DNA of 46,915 nt from Muribaculaceae bacterium (lineage in GTDB: Bacteria > Bacteroidota > Bacteroidia > Bacteroidales > Muribaculaceae). The DNA lies in NCBI GenBank assembly GCA_017478855.1, contig JAFVCX010000082.1, positions 1 to 46,915 of the forward strand, in the 5' to 3' direction. The first letter of the stretch is position 1. Every line of letters begins with the position of its first letter. The translations under genes were made by a program, and so were the position numbers. The notes below the pieces were generated by a model. The model made no database searches. It was given only the letters and a program-made list of their open reading frames with translations, and had not been told where the DNA came from. Of the stretch, positions 25,908 to 35,332 are shown in pieces.

Positions 25908-28520
25908 ATGAAGAAATTTTTCTCCTTACTGATGATGGCCCTGCTCACCACAGTCATGTGGGCAGGCGAAGTGACGTTCGATGCATCCGTCGATAAATCG
26001 GGCAACACTACAGCCGGTGCGCAAACGCTCACCAAAGAGGGCATCACGATTAATCTGACCAACGGCACGCTGAACGACGCACAATATCGCTGCTATGCAA
26101 ATGCGTCGTGGACAATTTCGTCCTCGGTTGGCAACATCACAAAAATCGTTTTCACCTGCACTGCCTCAGGCACCACAAAGTATGGCCCCGGCTGCCAAAA
26201 AACAGATGCTGGTTACACTTATTCTGGCACTACGGGAACATGGGAAGGCGACGCGTCTGAAGTCACATTCACATCTACCGGTTCGCAAGTGCGCGCCACT
26301 AAGATTGTGGTGACCTACACCGAAGCTCAAGAAGGCGATGTGGTTGCTCCAGTCATTACGCTTGACCCTGCCGATGGCCCTTACTATGAGGGAAGCACGG
26401 TCACTGCCACTCTCACTTGCGAAACCGAAGGCGCAGCCATCCAATACGCCCTCAACGACGGCGATTTCCAAGCCTACACAGACCCTGTGGCTTTGACCGA
26501 AACCACTAAAATTTCGGCCAAGGCTGTGCTGGGCGACAAAGAAAGCAGCGTGGTCAGCAAGACCGTTACTTTCAAAGAGGCTGCCAAGACCATCGCAACC
26601 ATCGCCGAACTGAAAGAACTGGGCAAAGGCACCGAGTTCACTTATACCGGCAATGCCGTTGTAACCTATTTCAACAGCACGTACAACAACTACCTTTGGG
26701 TGAAAGATGAAACGGGCGCAACCCTGATTTATCAGTCAGGAAAAACTTTCCCGCAAGGAACAGTGCTGGCTTCGGGCTGGAGCGGAAAAATTGATGTCTA
26801 TAAAGGTCTTACAGAGATCGTGAGCGTTGCCGGCCTTGAAGCTACCGAAGACACACAAACAATCACTCCCAAAGAAATCACCACCGACGACGTGACCGCA
26901 GCCAACCAAGCTGTTTTCGCCGTGATTCGCGGTGCCACCATCAGCGGTGTGAGTGGCATGAACTTCAAAATCAATGAAACTGTTGCTGGTTACAAGCGTT
27001 ACTCAAGTGTAACTATCCCCACCGATGTCGAAGGTAAAACCTTTGATATTACAGGTATTATAAGTGTTTTCAACAATCCTCAATTCATCCCCACTGAAAT
27101 CGTTGAAGTTGTGGAGGAGAAGCCGGTGGTCATCACCTTTGACCCCGCTGCCGGCACCTACACTGGCAAGCAGACGGTGAAAATCAACGTGGAGAACACC
27201 GTGGGCGACTACATCATCTCTTATAAGATCAACGACGGCCAAGAGCAAGACTATGACGAGCAAGCCGGTATCGAAGTGGCCGAAAGCCTCACCATCACCG
27301 CCTATGTGCTCGACAGCCGCGAGAACGAAGAAGTGTTTGAGGCCAGCGCAGCCTATGTGATTGAGGCTCCCAAGCCCATCAACATCACTTTCGACCCCGC
27401 CGCAGGTACCTACACCGAGGCACAGATTGTGAAGATCAACGTGGAGAACTTGCCCGAGGGCGCAGTGCTGAAATACTCGCTCATCGATAGCGAAGAGGAA
27501 GAGTTCATCGTCAACAACGAAACCTACTCTGAAAACGGCGTGAACGTGGAAGTGAGCGCAGTTCTCATGGCCAACGTGTACGACGCAGCCGGCACGCTCA
27601 TCAAATATGACGAGGCCGAGTATGTGATCGAGAAGAAAGAGCCCGTTGTGCTCGACGGCATGATCGTCTTCAACGACCTCGATGCCGCACAAGACGGCAG
27701 CGCCGTTCTGAGCGCCACCAAGATTCTCGACAAGATTGAGAAGGGTGCCGAGTATGTGAGCAACGTGACCGAGAGTGCCTACGTATACGATGGCCTCAAC
27801 GGCTTGAAGTTCAGCTCAAGCTCGAAGAACGGCAACGTCACCTTCGCTCTGACCAACAAGTGGCTGGCCAAGAAAGTGACCGTGATTGCACGCAACTGGA
27901 AAGAGAGCGAAACCGCTACTCTGACCATCAATGGCGGCGAGGCACAGCAACTCGCAACCGACTGGGCCGTGTACACCCTTGACCTCGGCGAGAATGGCGA
28001 GGAAATCAGTGAAATCAAGCTCAACGTCACCAAGCGCGCTTATGTGAAGGTCATCAACATCGAGGGCGAAGAAATCATCCCCACTCCCGTCATCACCGTC
28101 ACCCCCGACTTCGGTGAATATGAGGGCACTCAGGTTGTGACCGTGGCTGTGGAGAACAAGCCCGTGGACAGCAAGCTTTACTACACCTTCGTTGAGGCTG
28201 AGGCCGAAGCCAACGCCATGCTCAATGCCGATGACGAAATCGAGTATAACGAAGAAACCGGTATCGAAGTTAGCAAGAGCGGCTTGCTCACCATCATTCT
28301 ACGCAATGTGGCCGGCGAAGAACTCGCCAGCATCGAGGGCAACTACACCATCAAGAACACCAGCACAGCCGTTGAGGGCATCAACGCCGGCAAGGCTATG
28401 AAGAGCGTGCGCTACATCAACGTGGCCGGCCAGCAGAGCAACACCGCCTTCACAGGCGTGAACATCGTGGTCGTGAACTACGAGGATGGCACGAAGGCTA
28501 TCACCAAAGTGGTGAAATAA
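25908..28520 (+). CDS. Large secreted multidomain protein with chitobiase/hexosaminidase-type beta-sandwich repeats
   Basis: An 870-residue exported protein without a recognisable catalytic domain. A signal peptide (about 1-19) precedes a beta-rich domain (VTFDASVDKSGNTTAGAQTLTKEGITINL...). Next comes a beta-sandwich like the chitobiase C-terminal (CHB_HEX_C) fold (PVITLDPADGPYYEGSTVTATLTCE...ISAKAVLGDKESSV). An OB-fold-like module follows (TIAELKELGKGTEFTYTGNAVVTYFNSTYNNYLWVKD). More beta-sandwich repeats start with ITFDPAAGTYTGKQTVKINVEN, ITFDPAAGTYTEAQIVKINVEN and ITVTPDFGEYEGTQVVTVAVEN. The end, VEGINAGKAMKSVRYINVAGQQ...NIVVVNYEDGTKAITKVVK, resembles a type IX sorting tail. It is probably a surface-associated or secreted adhesive or binding protein. 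Function unknown. Confidence 0.82.
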   Translation: MKKFFSLLMMALLTTVMWAGEVTFDASVDKSGNTTAGAQTLTKEGITINLTNGTLNDAQYRCYANASWTISSSVGNITKIVFTCTASGTTKYGPGCQKTDAGYTYSGTTGTWEGDASEVTFTSTGSQVRATKIVVTYTEAQEGDVVAPVITLDPADGPYYEGSTVTATLTCETEGAAIQYALNDGDFQAYTDPVALTETTKISAKAVLGDKESSVVSKTVTFKEAAKTIATIAELKELGKGTEFTYTGNAVVTYFNSTYNNYLWVKDETGATLIYQSGKTFPQGTVLASGWSGKIDVYKGLTEIVSVAGLEATEDTQTITPKEITTDDVTAANQAVFAVIRGATISGVSGMNFKINETVAGYKRYSSVTIPTDVEGKTFDITGIISVFNNPQFIPTEIVEVVEEKPVVITFDPAAGTYTGKQTVKINVENTVGDYIISYKINDGQEQDYDEQAGIEVAESLTITAYVLDSRENEEVFEASAAYVIEAPKPINITFDPAAGTYTEAQIVKINVENLPEGAVLKYSLIDSEEEEFIVNNETYSENGVNVEVSAVLMANVYDAAGTLIKYDEAEYVIEKKEPVVLDGMIVFNDLDAAQDGSAVLSATKILDKIEKGAEYVSNVTESAYVYDGLNGLKFSSSSKNGNVTFALTNKWLAKKVTVIARNWKESETATLTINGGEAQQLATDWAVYTLDLGENGEEISEIKLNVTKRAYVKVINIEGEEIIPTPVITVTPDFGEYEGTQVVTVAVENKPVDSKLYYTFVEAEAEANAMLNADDEIEYNEETGIEVSKSGLLTIILRNVAGEELASIEGNYTIKNTSTAVEGINAGKAMKSVRYINVAGQQSNTAFTGVNIVVVNYEDGTKAITKVVK

Positions 28521-28542
28521 TCCATTTCACACATTCATTACC

Positions 28543-28582
28543 GAAGAGGCTCGCCGGCAACTTGGCGGGCCTTCTTCTTTTT
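28543..28582 (+). terminator. Terminator of the secreted multidomain gene
   Basis: GAAGAGGCTCGCC (28543-28555) pairs with GGCGGGCCTTCTTC (28564-28577) with one mismatch or bulge, then TTTTT. Confidence 0.8.
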
Positions 28583-28617
28583 GGCCGCGCCACATCGCGC
28601 CACAGCCCCGTTTTCGA

Positions 28618-28649
28618 TTTGCACAAGTGGCAAGGATGTTGTAACTTTG
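28618..28649 (+). promoter_or_regulatory. Consensus promoter of the acyltransferase gene
   Basis: TTTG (28618-28621), a 20-base spacer and TAACTTTG (28642-28649) are an exact Bacteroidota promoter. Transcription should start near 28653-28656. That is only 7-10 bases before the ATG at 28663. Confidence 0.8.
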
Positions 28650-28662
28650 CACCTCCGTGGCT

Positions 28663-29637
28663 ATGAAGCAAATCGTGCGCAATATGGCCTATCACACCTT
28701 GCGCGTGCTGTGGTTCGCGCTGTCGCTGCTGCCCATGTGGTTTCACTACCTCATGGCCGATGTCCTCTATGTGCTCGTGGCCCATGTGCTGCGCTACCGC
28801 CGCCGGGTGGTGATGAAAAACCTGCGCAACGCCTTTCCCGAAATGAGCGAGCGCGAGCGGCTGCGCACGGCACACGGCTTCTACCGCTTCTTTTGCGACT
28901 ACATTGCCGAAACCATCAAGTTCACCACCATGCGGCCCGCCAACATTGCCCGCCGCATGCAGTTTCGCAACGTGCATATCATGAACGATGCCATGTCCCG
29001 CGGCCAGAGCGTGGCACTCATGCTGGGCCACTATGGCAACTGGGAGTGGATCACCGCCCTCTACGACCACATGACCACACCGGGCTGCGCCTTTGGCCAC
29101 ATCTACCACCCGCTCGAAAACAAAGTGATGGACCGCCTTTTCCTCTCGGTGCGCAACCGCATGGGCTCGCAAAGCATTCCCATGAAAGAAACCCTGCGCT
29201 TCATCGTGCAGGCCGAGCGCGAGGGAAAACCCTGCGCCATTGGCTACATCAGCGACCAAGTGCCCCAGTGGCAAAACATTCACCACTGGCTCACTTTCCT
29301 GCATCAAGACACCCCCGTCTTCACCGGCGTGGAGCGCATTGCCATCGCCCACAATCAGGCCGTCATCTATGCCGACATCGAGCGCACCCGCCGCGGGCAC
29401 TATGTGGCCACGCTGCGCCTCATCACCGACGAGCCCAAGACAATGCCTCGCCACGGCATTGTGGAAACCTATTTCAAGATGCTCGAAACCACCATTCGCC
29501 GCGACCCGCGCTACTGGCTGTGGAGCCACAACCGCTGGAAGCGCACCCACGAGGAATTTGACCGCCGTTTTGAAGTGAGAGGCGGGCGTGTGGTAGAGCG
29601 TCACGAGCCGGTTGCGGCCGGTCAAAGCAACGACTAA
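28663..29637 (+). CDS. LpxL/HtrB-family lipid A acyltransferase
   Basis: A 324-residue inner-membrane enzyme that adds a secondary acyl chain to the lipid A precursor. A hydrophobic N-terminal segment (about 10-40) anchors it. The catalytic H-x4-E motif is GHYGNWEW (residues 122-129; His123, Glu128). The PRYWLWSHNRWK stretch near the end is a hallmark of the family. The start is uncertain. The ATG at 28663 lies almost on the predicted transcription start. The ATG at 28684 (MAYHTLRVLWF) matches the usual family start as well. The GTG at 28657 is less likely. It is followed by pgi after 15 bases, so the two may be cotranscribed. Family assignment is firm. Confidence 0.92.
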   Translation: MKQIVRNMAYHTLRVLWFALSLLPMWFHYLMADVLYVLVAHVLRYRRRVVMKNLRNAFPEMSERERLRTAHGFYRFFCDYIAETIKFTTMRPANIARRMQFRNVHIMNDAMSRGQSVALMLGHYGNWEWITALYDHMTTPGCAFGHIYHPLENKVMDRLFLSVRNRMGSQSIPMKETLRFIVQAEREGKPCAIGYISDQVPQWQNIHHWLTFLHQDTPVFTGVERIAIAHNQAVIYADIERTRRGHYVATLRLITDEPKTMPRHGIVETYFKMLETTIRRDPRYWLWSHNRWKRTHEEFDRRFEVRGGRVVERHEPVAAGQSND

Positions 29638-29652
29638 AACATTTTTCGCATC

Positions 29653-30972
29653 ATGATAACTCTCAATCACCTTCCCGCACAGGCTTTCATTGAGCCTGCC
29701 ACCCTCACCCGCGTGACCCAACTCGTCCAGCCTGCCTTGCACACCCTTGAGCAAGGCACCGGAGCCGGCAACGATTTCCTCGGCTGGCAGCACTTGCCAT
29801 CGGGCATCACCGGCGACCAGCTCGCCCACATCGAGCGCACCGCCGCGCTGCTGCGCACCGGGTGCGAATTCGTGGTGGCCGTGGGCATAGGCGGCAGCTA
29901 TCTCGGAGCCAAAGCCGTGATAGAAGCGCTGAGCGACAATTTTGCCGCTTACAAACCTGCCGCCGGAGCGCGTGTGCTCTTTGCGGGCAACAACATCTCT
30001 GAAGACTACCTTGCCCAGCTCATGCAGCTGCTCGCCGGCAAGCGGTTTGGCATTATCGTCATCAGCAAGAGCGGCACCACCACCGAGCCGGCCATCGCCT
30101 TCCGGCTGCTCAAAGAACAGCTTGAGCGCGAGCAAGGTCGCGAATGGGCCGCACAGCACATCGTAGCCGTGACCGATGCCCGCCGTGGAGCCTTGCGCAC
30201 CCTTGCCGACCGTGAAGGCTATGTGACCTATGTGATTCCCGACGACGTGGGCGGCCGCTTCTCGGTGCTCACTCCGGTGGGATTGCTCCCCATTGCCGTG
30301 GCGGGCTTCGACATCCGCGCCCTCGTGCGTGGTGCCGTTGAGGTCGAAACCGCGCAGCCCGAAATGGTGCGCACCTATGCCATCATGCGCAACGCCCTGT
30401 ATCAATCGGGCAAAAAAATTGAGATTCTGGTGAACTTCGACCCACGCCTCCACTTCTTGGCCGAGTGGTGGAAACAGCTCTATGGCGAGAGCGAGGGCAA
30501 GGACGGACTGGGAATATTCCCGGCCAGCGTGGACTTCACCACCGACCTGCACTCCATGGGCCAGTGGATTCAGGACGGCGAGCGCACCATCTTTGAAACC
30601 GTGGTGAGCCTTGCCACCCCGCACGAGAATCTGACCATCCCGCACGACGAGGAAGACCTCGACGGCCTGAACTACATTGCCGGCAAACGCATCGATGAGG
30701 TGAACAAGATGGCCGAACTGGGCACACGGCTGGCGCACCTCGACGGCGGCGTGCCCTGCAGGGTGATAGGCGTGCCGCGACTCGACGAGGAGCCTTTGGG
30801 CCAACTCATCTATTTCTTTGAGAAAGCCTGTGGCCTGAGCGGCTACATGCTGGGGGTGAACCCCTTTAACCAACCTGGGGTGGAGGCCTACAAGAAAAAC
30901 ATGTTTGCCCTGCTGCAAAAGCCCGGCTACGAAGAGCTCTCGGCCACTTTGCGTGCCAAAATGGAACCCTGA
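29653..30972 (+). CDS. pgi: Glucose-6-phosphate isomerase
   Basis: A 439-residue cytoplasmic enzyme that interconverts glucose-6-phosphate and fructose-6-phosphate in glycolysis and gluconeogenesis. Sugar-phosphate-binding motifs are [10 protein letters not shown] (78-87) and SKSGTTTE (138-145). The catalytic-base region is YGESEGKDG (Glu279), and [12 protein letters not shown] (about 298-309) is the second PGI signature. Length suits the short bacterial form. It lies 15 bases after the acyltransferase. Its stop codon is only 3 bases from the end of the convergent M15 peptidase gene, with no terminator between them. Very high confidence. Confidence 0.98.
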   Translation: MITLNHLPAQAFIEPATLTRVTQLVQPALHTLEQGTGAGNDFLGWQHLPSGITGDQLAHIERTAALLRTGCEFVVAVGIGGSYLGAKAVIEALSDNFAAYKPAAGARVLFAGNNISEDYLAQLMQLLAGKRFGIIVISKSGTTTEPAIAFRLLKEQLEREQGREWAAQHIVAVTDARRGALRTLADREGYVTYVIPDDVGGRFSVLTPVGLLPIAVAGFDIRALVRGAVEVETAQPEMVRTYAIMRNALYQSGKKIEILVNFDPRLHFLAEWWKQLYGESEGKDGLGIFPASVDFTTDLHSMGQWIQDGERTIFETVVSLATPHENLTIPHDEEDLDGLNYIAGKRIDEVNKMAELGTRLAHLDGGVPCRVIGVPRLDEEPLGQLIYFFEKACGLSGYMLGVNPFNQPGVEAYKKNMFALLQKPGYEELSATLRAKMEP

Positions 30973-30975
30973 CGC

Positions 30976-31380
30976 TCATAAAGCCAGCCTTTGCCGGCGC
31001 GTTCGCCGGGCCGAGTGTGAAATGTGCAGCCATGCAAAGTTGCGCTCGTTGATGAGCTGGTCATAGGGCAAATTCATCAGCACCAGCAGGTCATACAACC
31101 TGCGGTTACCCTCACGGCTGCCGGTGGTCACATCGGCAGCCTCTCCTTTCATGTGCTGGCTATAGGCTGTCCCGCCCACGGCGGCATTGAGCCGCGGGCA
31201 ACGATAGCCGCTGGTGACTGTGATGGCTCGACCCCACGCCTCGCGCAAGGGGTCGAGCACTTGTTCCACCAGTCGTGTGAGAGCATTTTGGGCTTCGGGT
31301 GGCGGAGTGTTGTCGATGCCCAGCCGGCGAGCGGTGGGGCTTTGTGTGAATTCGTGCATTGTGAAGTGTTTCATGGTCAT
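30976..31380 (-). CDS. Peptidase M15A-family (phage endolysin-type) zinc carboxypeptidase
   Basis: A 134-residue protein of the M15A/VanY-like fold, which cleaves D-alanyl or L-Ala-D-Glu peptide bonds in peptidoglycan. Zinc ligands are in SQHMKGEAADV (His76, Asp83) and WLHIS (His119). GYRCPRLNAAVGG precedes them, as in phage and prophage enzymes. There is no signal peptide, as expected for an endolysin that relies on a holin. Its ATG overlaps the TGA of the upstream terminase gene by 4 bases, so the pair is translationally coupled. A later Met (residue 3) could also be the start. No holin or structural phage genes are nearby, so this is a leftover or stand-alone phage module. Confidence 0.9.
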   Translation of the reverse strand: MTMKHFTMHEFTQSPTARRLGIDNTPPPEAQNALTRLVEQVLDPLREAWGRAITVTSGYRCPRLNAAVGGTAYSQHMKGEAADVTTGSREGNRRLYDLLVLMNLPYDQLINERNFAWLHISHSARRTRRQRLAL

Positions 31381-33208
31381 TTACTGTTAATGAGATAAAG
31401 TTTGTCGTTTCGGTTAATGGGTGGCAACAGGCGCGGTGGCTCCTCGCCCATCACCATCAAGGCAATGGCGCGAGTCATCACCAAGTCGTCGTGATGCCCG
31501 GCCTGCGCCTCAAAGCGCGCGCCATGTGTTTCATAGGTGGTCATCTCGTCCACCGTCATGCCGTCGCGTTCCACATAGGCATGGTCGCGCACGGCCGAGA
31601 TGAGCCGCTGAATGCACTCGCGCTTGGTTTCGCGGTTGGTGTGAAAGCCCGGCTTCTCCCCACCGGTCTTGCTCTTGCGCCTATACATGTTCTTATAGTG
31701 CCTGTCAAGCACATTGAGGATGTATTCGCCCCCATCGGGTTCGCTCATTTCGCGCTCGAGCGAATTGCTCTCAATCACCAGCAAGGCGTGCTTGTAATAG
31801 GTGGCGATTTGCGCCGCCTTCCAGCCCAAAAGGTCGTGGTCGATGTGCCCTCGCCACTGCGCCACCACTTCGGGCTTGGTAAGCGGCGTGTCGGGGCGTT
31901 TCATCACCAAGATGACGCTCCAGTCGCTCAGTGGGCTGCGTCCTCCCACATCCACCACGACCAGATAGGAGTCGGGGGTGGTGGCATCAGGGTGCTGCCA
32001 CACCTGCAAGGCCCCACTCGCTTGCGGCACGAAGCGCACATGGCGCAATGTTTTGTAGTCGGCCTCCACATCGCCACGCTCAAGGCATGCGCGGCAATCG
32101 AGCCGCAGAGTCCGCAGCTGCAAGGCATCGAAAACGGCACAGCCAGTGTTGCTGAAGGCTTCCACATCGGTGGTGGGAAATTCTTCCATCATTTGTGCAT
32201 GGGTGGCATATTCCTTGCGCTTGTGGTGATACCAATTAATCATTTCAAGCGTGCACCCCATTTGCCACAAGCGGTGTTCATAGTCGTCCATCGCGCTCCA
32301 CAAGGCCGCCGCGTCGGCCACCGCACGCCGATAAATCTCAATCTCAAACCACGGCACAAACACCGCCTTCTTGTCGCTCTGCCCGCCGGCGGCCCGCAAC
32401 CACTCGGTGTGAAAGTAATTGCCCACACCGTTGGCCGTGGATTCAAGCACCACCACCGTGCCGGGCGCATTGAGCACCGTGCCGCACACCGAGCGAATCA
32501 CATCGGCCGGGTCGTGCACGTTGCCCTCGGCCCAAAAAGCCACTTCGGTGAGGTGGGCCATGGCAAGGTTATAACCACGGGCAGCATCCTCGCTGCGGCT
32601 CGACGCCGCAATCACAAGGCAGTCGCGTGCGGCCAGCTGCTGCACTTCGCGCGAACCTTCATAGTTGGAAAACGAGAATTTCTCGCCTTCGGGCCACAGA
32701 TGCTCCGGATAATGCCGCAAGAGCTTGCTGTACATTTGCTTGATGGCTCGTGAAGTGTTCTGCCTGTGACCGCAGATGAGGCTGTTCCACCCCGTGCGCC
32801 GGGTGAGCTGAATCCAAGCCATGTAGAGCTGCACAAGCGTGCTGCCGCCCCACTGCCGGGCTTTGAGCAGAATCACGCGCACCGGCTCACCCGCCATGCG
32901 CTGTCCCTCCATCACAGCCAGCAGCCTGCGCTGGGGAGCGTTGAGGCGCAGGCGCACATCGCGAGCCGTGACCTTGTCCTTTATCATGGCACACGTCGCC
33001 GCCCAATATTCAAAATCATAACTGCATCGCAGTCGTTCACGCTCGGCGGGCGGCAAGGTTTCATAGTCGGGGTGCTCGCGCAGCAAGGCCTCCGGCACAA
33101 GCGCGCCGAGGCAGGCCACACGCCGGCAATGGGGTCGTAGGGCTCCTGCAAAGCGGCGTTGCGCCGCTCGTTTTCTTCAATGATTCGTTTCATGTTTGTG
33201 TTTTCCAT
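31377..33208 (-). pseudogene. Phage terminase large subunit, N-terminally frameshifted
   Basis: This is the ATPase/nuclease motor that packages phage DNA. The frame beginning at GTG 33119 encodes 580 residues. The ATPase P-loop is KARQWGGST (86-94), and the Walker-B-like segment is NLAMAHLTEVAFW (Glu192). The nuclease domain begins at YLVVVDVGG (Asp390) and ends with GHHDDLVMTRAIAL. Upstream, in another frame, ATG 33208 or 33193 begins MENTNMKRIIEENERRNAAL and continues EPYDPIAGV, which looks like the missing N-terminus. The two frames join if one TG is removed from GCGTGTGGCC at about 33116-33122. It has its own perfect -7 box, so the gene was or is transcribed. A sequencing error or a functional internal start cannot be excluded. 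Confidence 0.85.
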
Positions 33209-33229
33209 AGTGCAATGATTTTTTTCCCG

Positions 33230-33237
33230 CAAAATTA
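33230..33237 (-). promoter_or_regulatory. -7 promoter box of the terminase-peptidase pair
   Basis: On the minus strand the sequence is TAATTTTG followed by C, a perfect match. No -33 TTTG lies at the expected spacing. The leader to ATG 33208 is about 20 bases. Confidence 0.6.
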
Positions 33238-33329
33238 GCGTGTCGCGGTGCGCTGCGCTACCCCGTCTTATCACAGCCCGCACAACTATTTTTAATACCC
33301 GCACCCATACAGGTTTGGCCGGAATGTCG

Positions 33330-33337
33330 TAACTTTG
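33330..33337 (+). promoter_or_regulatory. -7 promoter box of the acyl-CoA synthetase gene
   Basis: TAACTTTG is a perfect -7 box. It overlaps the alternative TTG start at 33335, so translation starts at 33359 or 33362. The nearest TTTG (33314-33317) is too close for a normal -33. Confidence 0.65.
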
Positions 33338-33358
33338 TGGCCTAAAACGTTTACGGCT

Positions 33359-35020
33359 ATGATGAAAGAAAACATTATCAAGATATTTGAGAAAAGTTTT
33401 ATCGACAACTGGGAACTGCCCGCACTGAGCGACTACAACGAGGGCACCACACTCACCTATGGCGAATTTGCCGAGCGCATCGCCATGCTGCACCTGCTGT
33501 ATGAGTGCTGCGGCATCAAGCCCGGCGACAAGGTGGCTCTCATTGGCAAGAACACACCGGCATGGGTCACCGTCTTCATGGGCACCATCACCTATGGAGC
33601 CGTGATCGTGCCCATCTTGCAAGAGTTCAATCCCACCGATGCCCAGCACATCATCAATCACAGCGAAGCGCAGCTGCTCTTCACAAGCAAAGCCATTTGG
33701 GACGCGCTCGACTTTGACCAGCTCTTCAAGATTCGCGCCGCCATTTCGCTCGACAACAACCAGCTGCTGGCCGAAAAAGACGGCAGCACGGTGGGCAAAT
33801 GCCTCTATGGGCTGACGGCGGAATTCAAACAAACCTACCCCAACGGATTCTATCGCAACGACATTCGTTATACCGACCGCGACGGCAGCCAGCTCATGGA
33901 GCTGAACTACACCAGCGGCACCACAGGTTTCAGCAAGGGCGTGATGATTACGGGCAACAACCTGTGTGGCAACGTGGTGTATGGCATCAATTCGGGTCTG
34001 CACTATCGCGGGTCGCGATGCTTGTCGTTCTTGCCGCTGGCCCATGCCTATGGCTGTGCCTTCGACATGCTCACCCCGCTGGCCGTGGGCAGCCACATCA
34101 CCCTGCTGGGACGCATTCCCTCGCCAAAAATCTTGGTCAAGGCGCTGGGCGAGATCAAGCCCAACCTCGTGATTTGTGTGCCACTCATCCTCGAAAAGAT
34201 TTATAGCAAGATGATTGTGCCCATGATTAGCCGCGGCATGCTGCGTTGGGCACTGGCCGTGCCTTTCCTCGACAACCGCATCTATTCCCAAATTCGCAAG
34301 AAACTCATTGAAGCCTTTGGCGGTGAATTTGAGGAAATCATCGTGGGCGGCGCACCCTTTAACGCCGAGGTGGAAGATTTCCTCTACAAAATCAAGTTCC
34401 CCTTCACGGTGGGCTACGGCATGACCGAGTGCGCTCCGCTGGTGAGCCACACCCCATGGCGTGAATTTGTGCCCCACAGCGCGGGCCGCGTGCTGCCCGG
34501 CATCATGGAGTGCAAGATTTTGAGCGACGACCCTGAGAATGTGCCCGGAGAAATTTGCGTGCGTGGCGAGAACGTCATGATGGGCTACTTCCACAACAGT
34601 GAGGCCACCGACAAGGTGCTGCACGACGACGGGTGGCTGCACACGGGCGACATGGGCACCCTGAGCGCCGACGGCACCATCTTCATCAAAGGCCGACTCA
34701 AAACCATGCTCTTGGGCAGCAATGGCCAGAACATCTATCCGGAGGAAATCGAAGCCAAGCTCAACAATATGCTCTATGTGAGCGAGAGCCTTGTGGTGGA
34801 GCGAGAAGGCAAGCTGGTGGCACTCGTATACCCCGATTATGAGGCGATGGATCAGCTGGGCGTGACACGCGATCAGCTGCCCGAACTGATGGAAAATATC
34901 CGCGTTGAGCTTAACAAACTGGTGGCTCCCTACGAGCGAATTGCCAAAATTCAGCTCATCGCCACCGAATTTGAAAAAACACCCAAGCGCAGCATAAAAC
35001 GCTATTTATACAGCAATTAA
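33359..35020 (+). CDS. Long-chain fatty-acid--CoA ligase (AMP-binding family)
   Basis: A 553-residue adenylate-forming enzyme that activates fatty acids to acyl-CoA through an acyl-AMP. The nucleotide-binding loop is YTSGTTGFSKGVMIT (184-198). The A5 motif is GYGMTE (352-357), WLHTGDMG holds the ribose-binding Asp, and the catalytic Lys lies in KRSIKRYLYSN at the C-terminus. It is related to bacterial FadD and plant-type long-chain ligases, and its length is usual. A neighbouring role in membrane lipid turnover or scavenging is likely. ATG 33359 and 33362 are both possible starts. It is divergent from the terminase gene. High confidence for the family; substrate chain length is not known. Confidence 0.94.
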   Translation: MMKENIIKIFEKSFIDNWELPALSDYNEGTTLTYGEFAERIAMLHLLYECCGIKPGDKVALIGKNTPAWVTVFMGTITYGAVIVPILQEFNPTDAQHIINHSEAQLLFTSKAIWDALDFDQLFKIRAAISLDNNQLLAEKDGSTVGKCLYGLTAEFKQTYPNGFYRNDIRYTDRDGSQLMELNYTSGTTGFSKGVMITGNNLCGNVVYGINSGLHYRGSRCLSFLPLAHAYGCAFDMLTPLAVGSHITLLGRIPSPKILVKALGEIKPNLVICVPLILEKIYSKMIVPMISRGMLRWALAVPFLDNRIYSQIRKKLIEAFGGEFEEIIVGGAPFNAEVEDFLYKIKFPFTVGYGMTECAPLVSHTPWREFVPHSAGRVLPGIMECKILSDDPENVPGEICVRGENVMMGYFHNSEATDKVLHDDGWLHTGDMGTLSADGTIFIKGRLKTMLLGSNGQNIYPEEIEAKLNNMLYVSESLVVEREGKLVALVYPDYEAMDQLGVTRDQLPELMENIRVELNKLVAPYERIAKIQLIATEFEKTPKRSIKRYLYSN

Positions 35021-35332
35021 GGACTGGGGTTGTGGTGTTTTTGTCCTCAAATTGGCGGAATGGAACAGTTTTGTAAACATTATTTAACTTTTCAAGGATT
35101 AAACCCGCAGCAAAAACAATAACGCACTAACAATCAATCGTTTAATTGTTTTTCACTGTCCGGTTTTCCCTGAAAAAAGGTGTTTTTGGAATGCACGAAC
35201 CAAAAAAAAAACGAAAAAAAGTTTGCATATAAAAAAATTGATATAATTTTGCAGCGTTTTTCGAAACCACCAAACTTCGAATACACTTATAATTAAATAA
35301 ATTTGTTTTTATTGTTTTAATTTTCAAAAGAA
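35021..35332 (+). other. AT-rich intergenic region before the small lipoprotein gene
   Basis: These 312 bases contain no gene. The left part is an AT-rich spacer without an evident terminator for the synthetase gene. The right part holds the promoter at 35222-35251. Confidence 0.6.
35222..35251 (+). promoter_or_regulatory. Promoter of the small Ala-rich lipoprotein gene
   Basis: TTTG (35222-35225), an 18-base spacer and TAATTTTG (35244-35251) form a near-ideal promoter. The leader is about 75 bases and very AT-rich, as often seen for highly translated Bacteroidota genes. Confidence 0.75.

Noticed and set aside
28501-30918. An 805-codon open frame on the minus strand opposite the acyltransferase and pgi genes
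   Set aside because: It is the antisense shadow of two well-identified genes in GC-rich DNA, is rich in His/Gly/Val/Ala as expected for such shadows, and shows no domain.
33335-33358. TTG start for the acyl-CoA synthetase
   Set aside because: The TTG is part of the -7 promoter box; ATG 33359/33362 follows with the conserved N-terminus.
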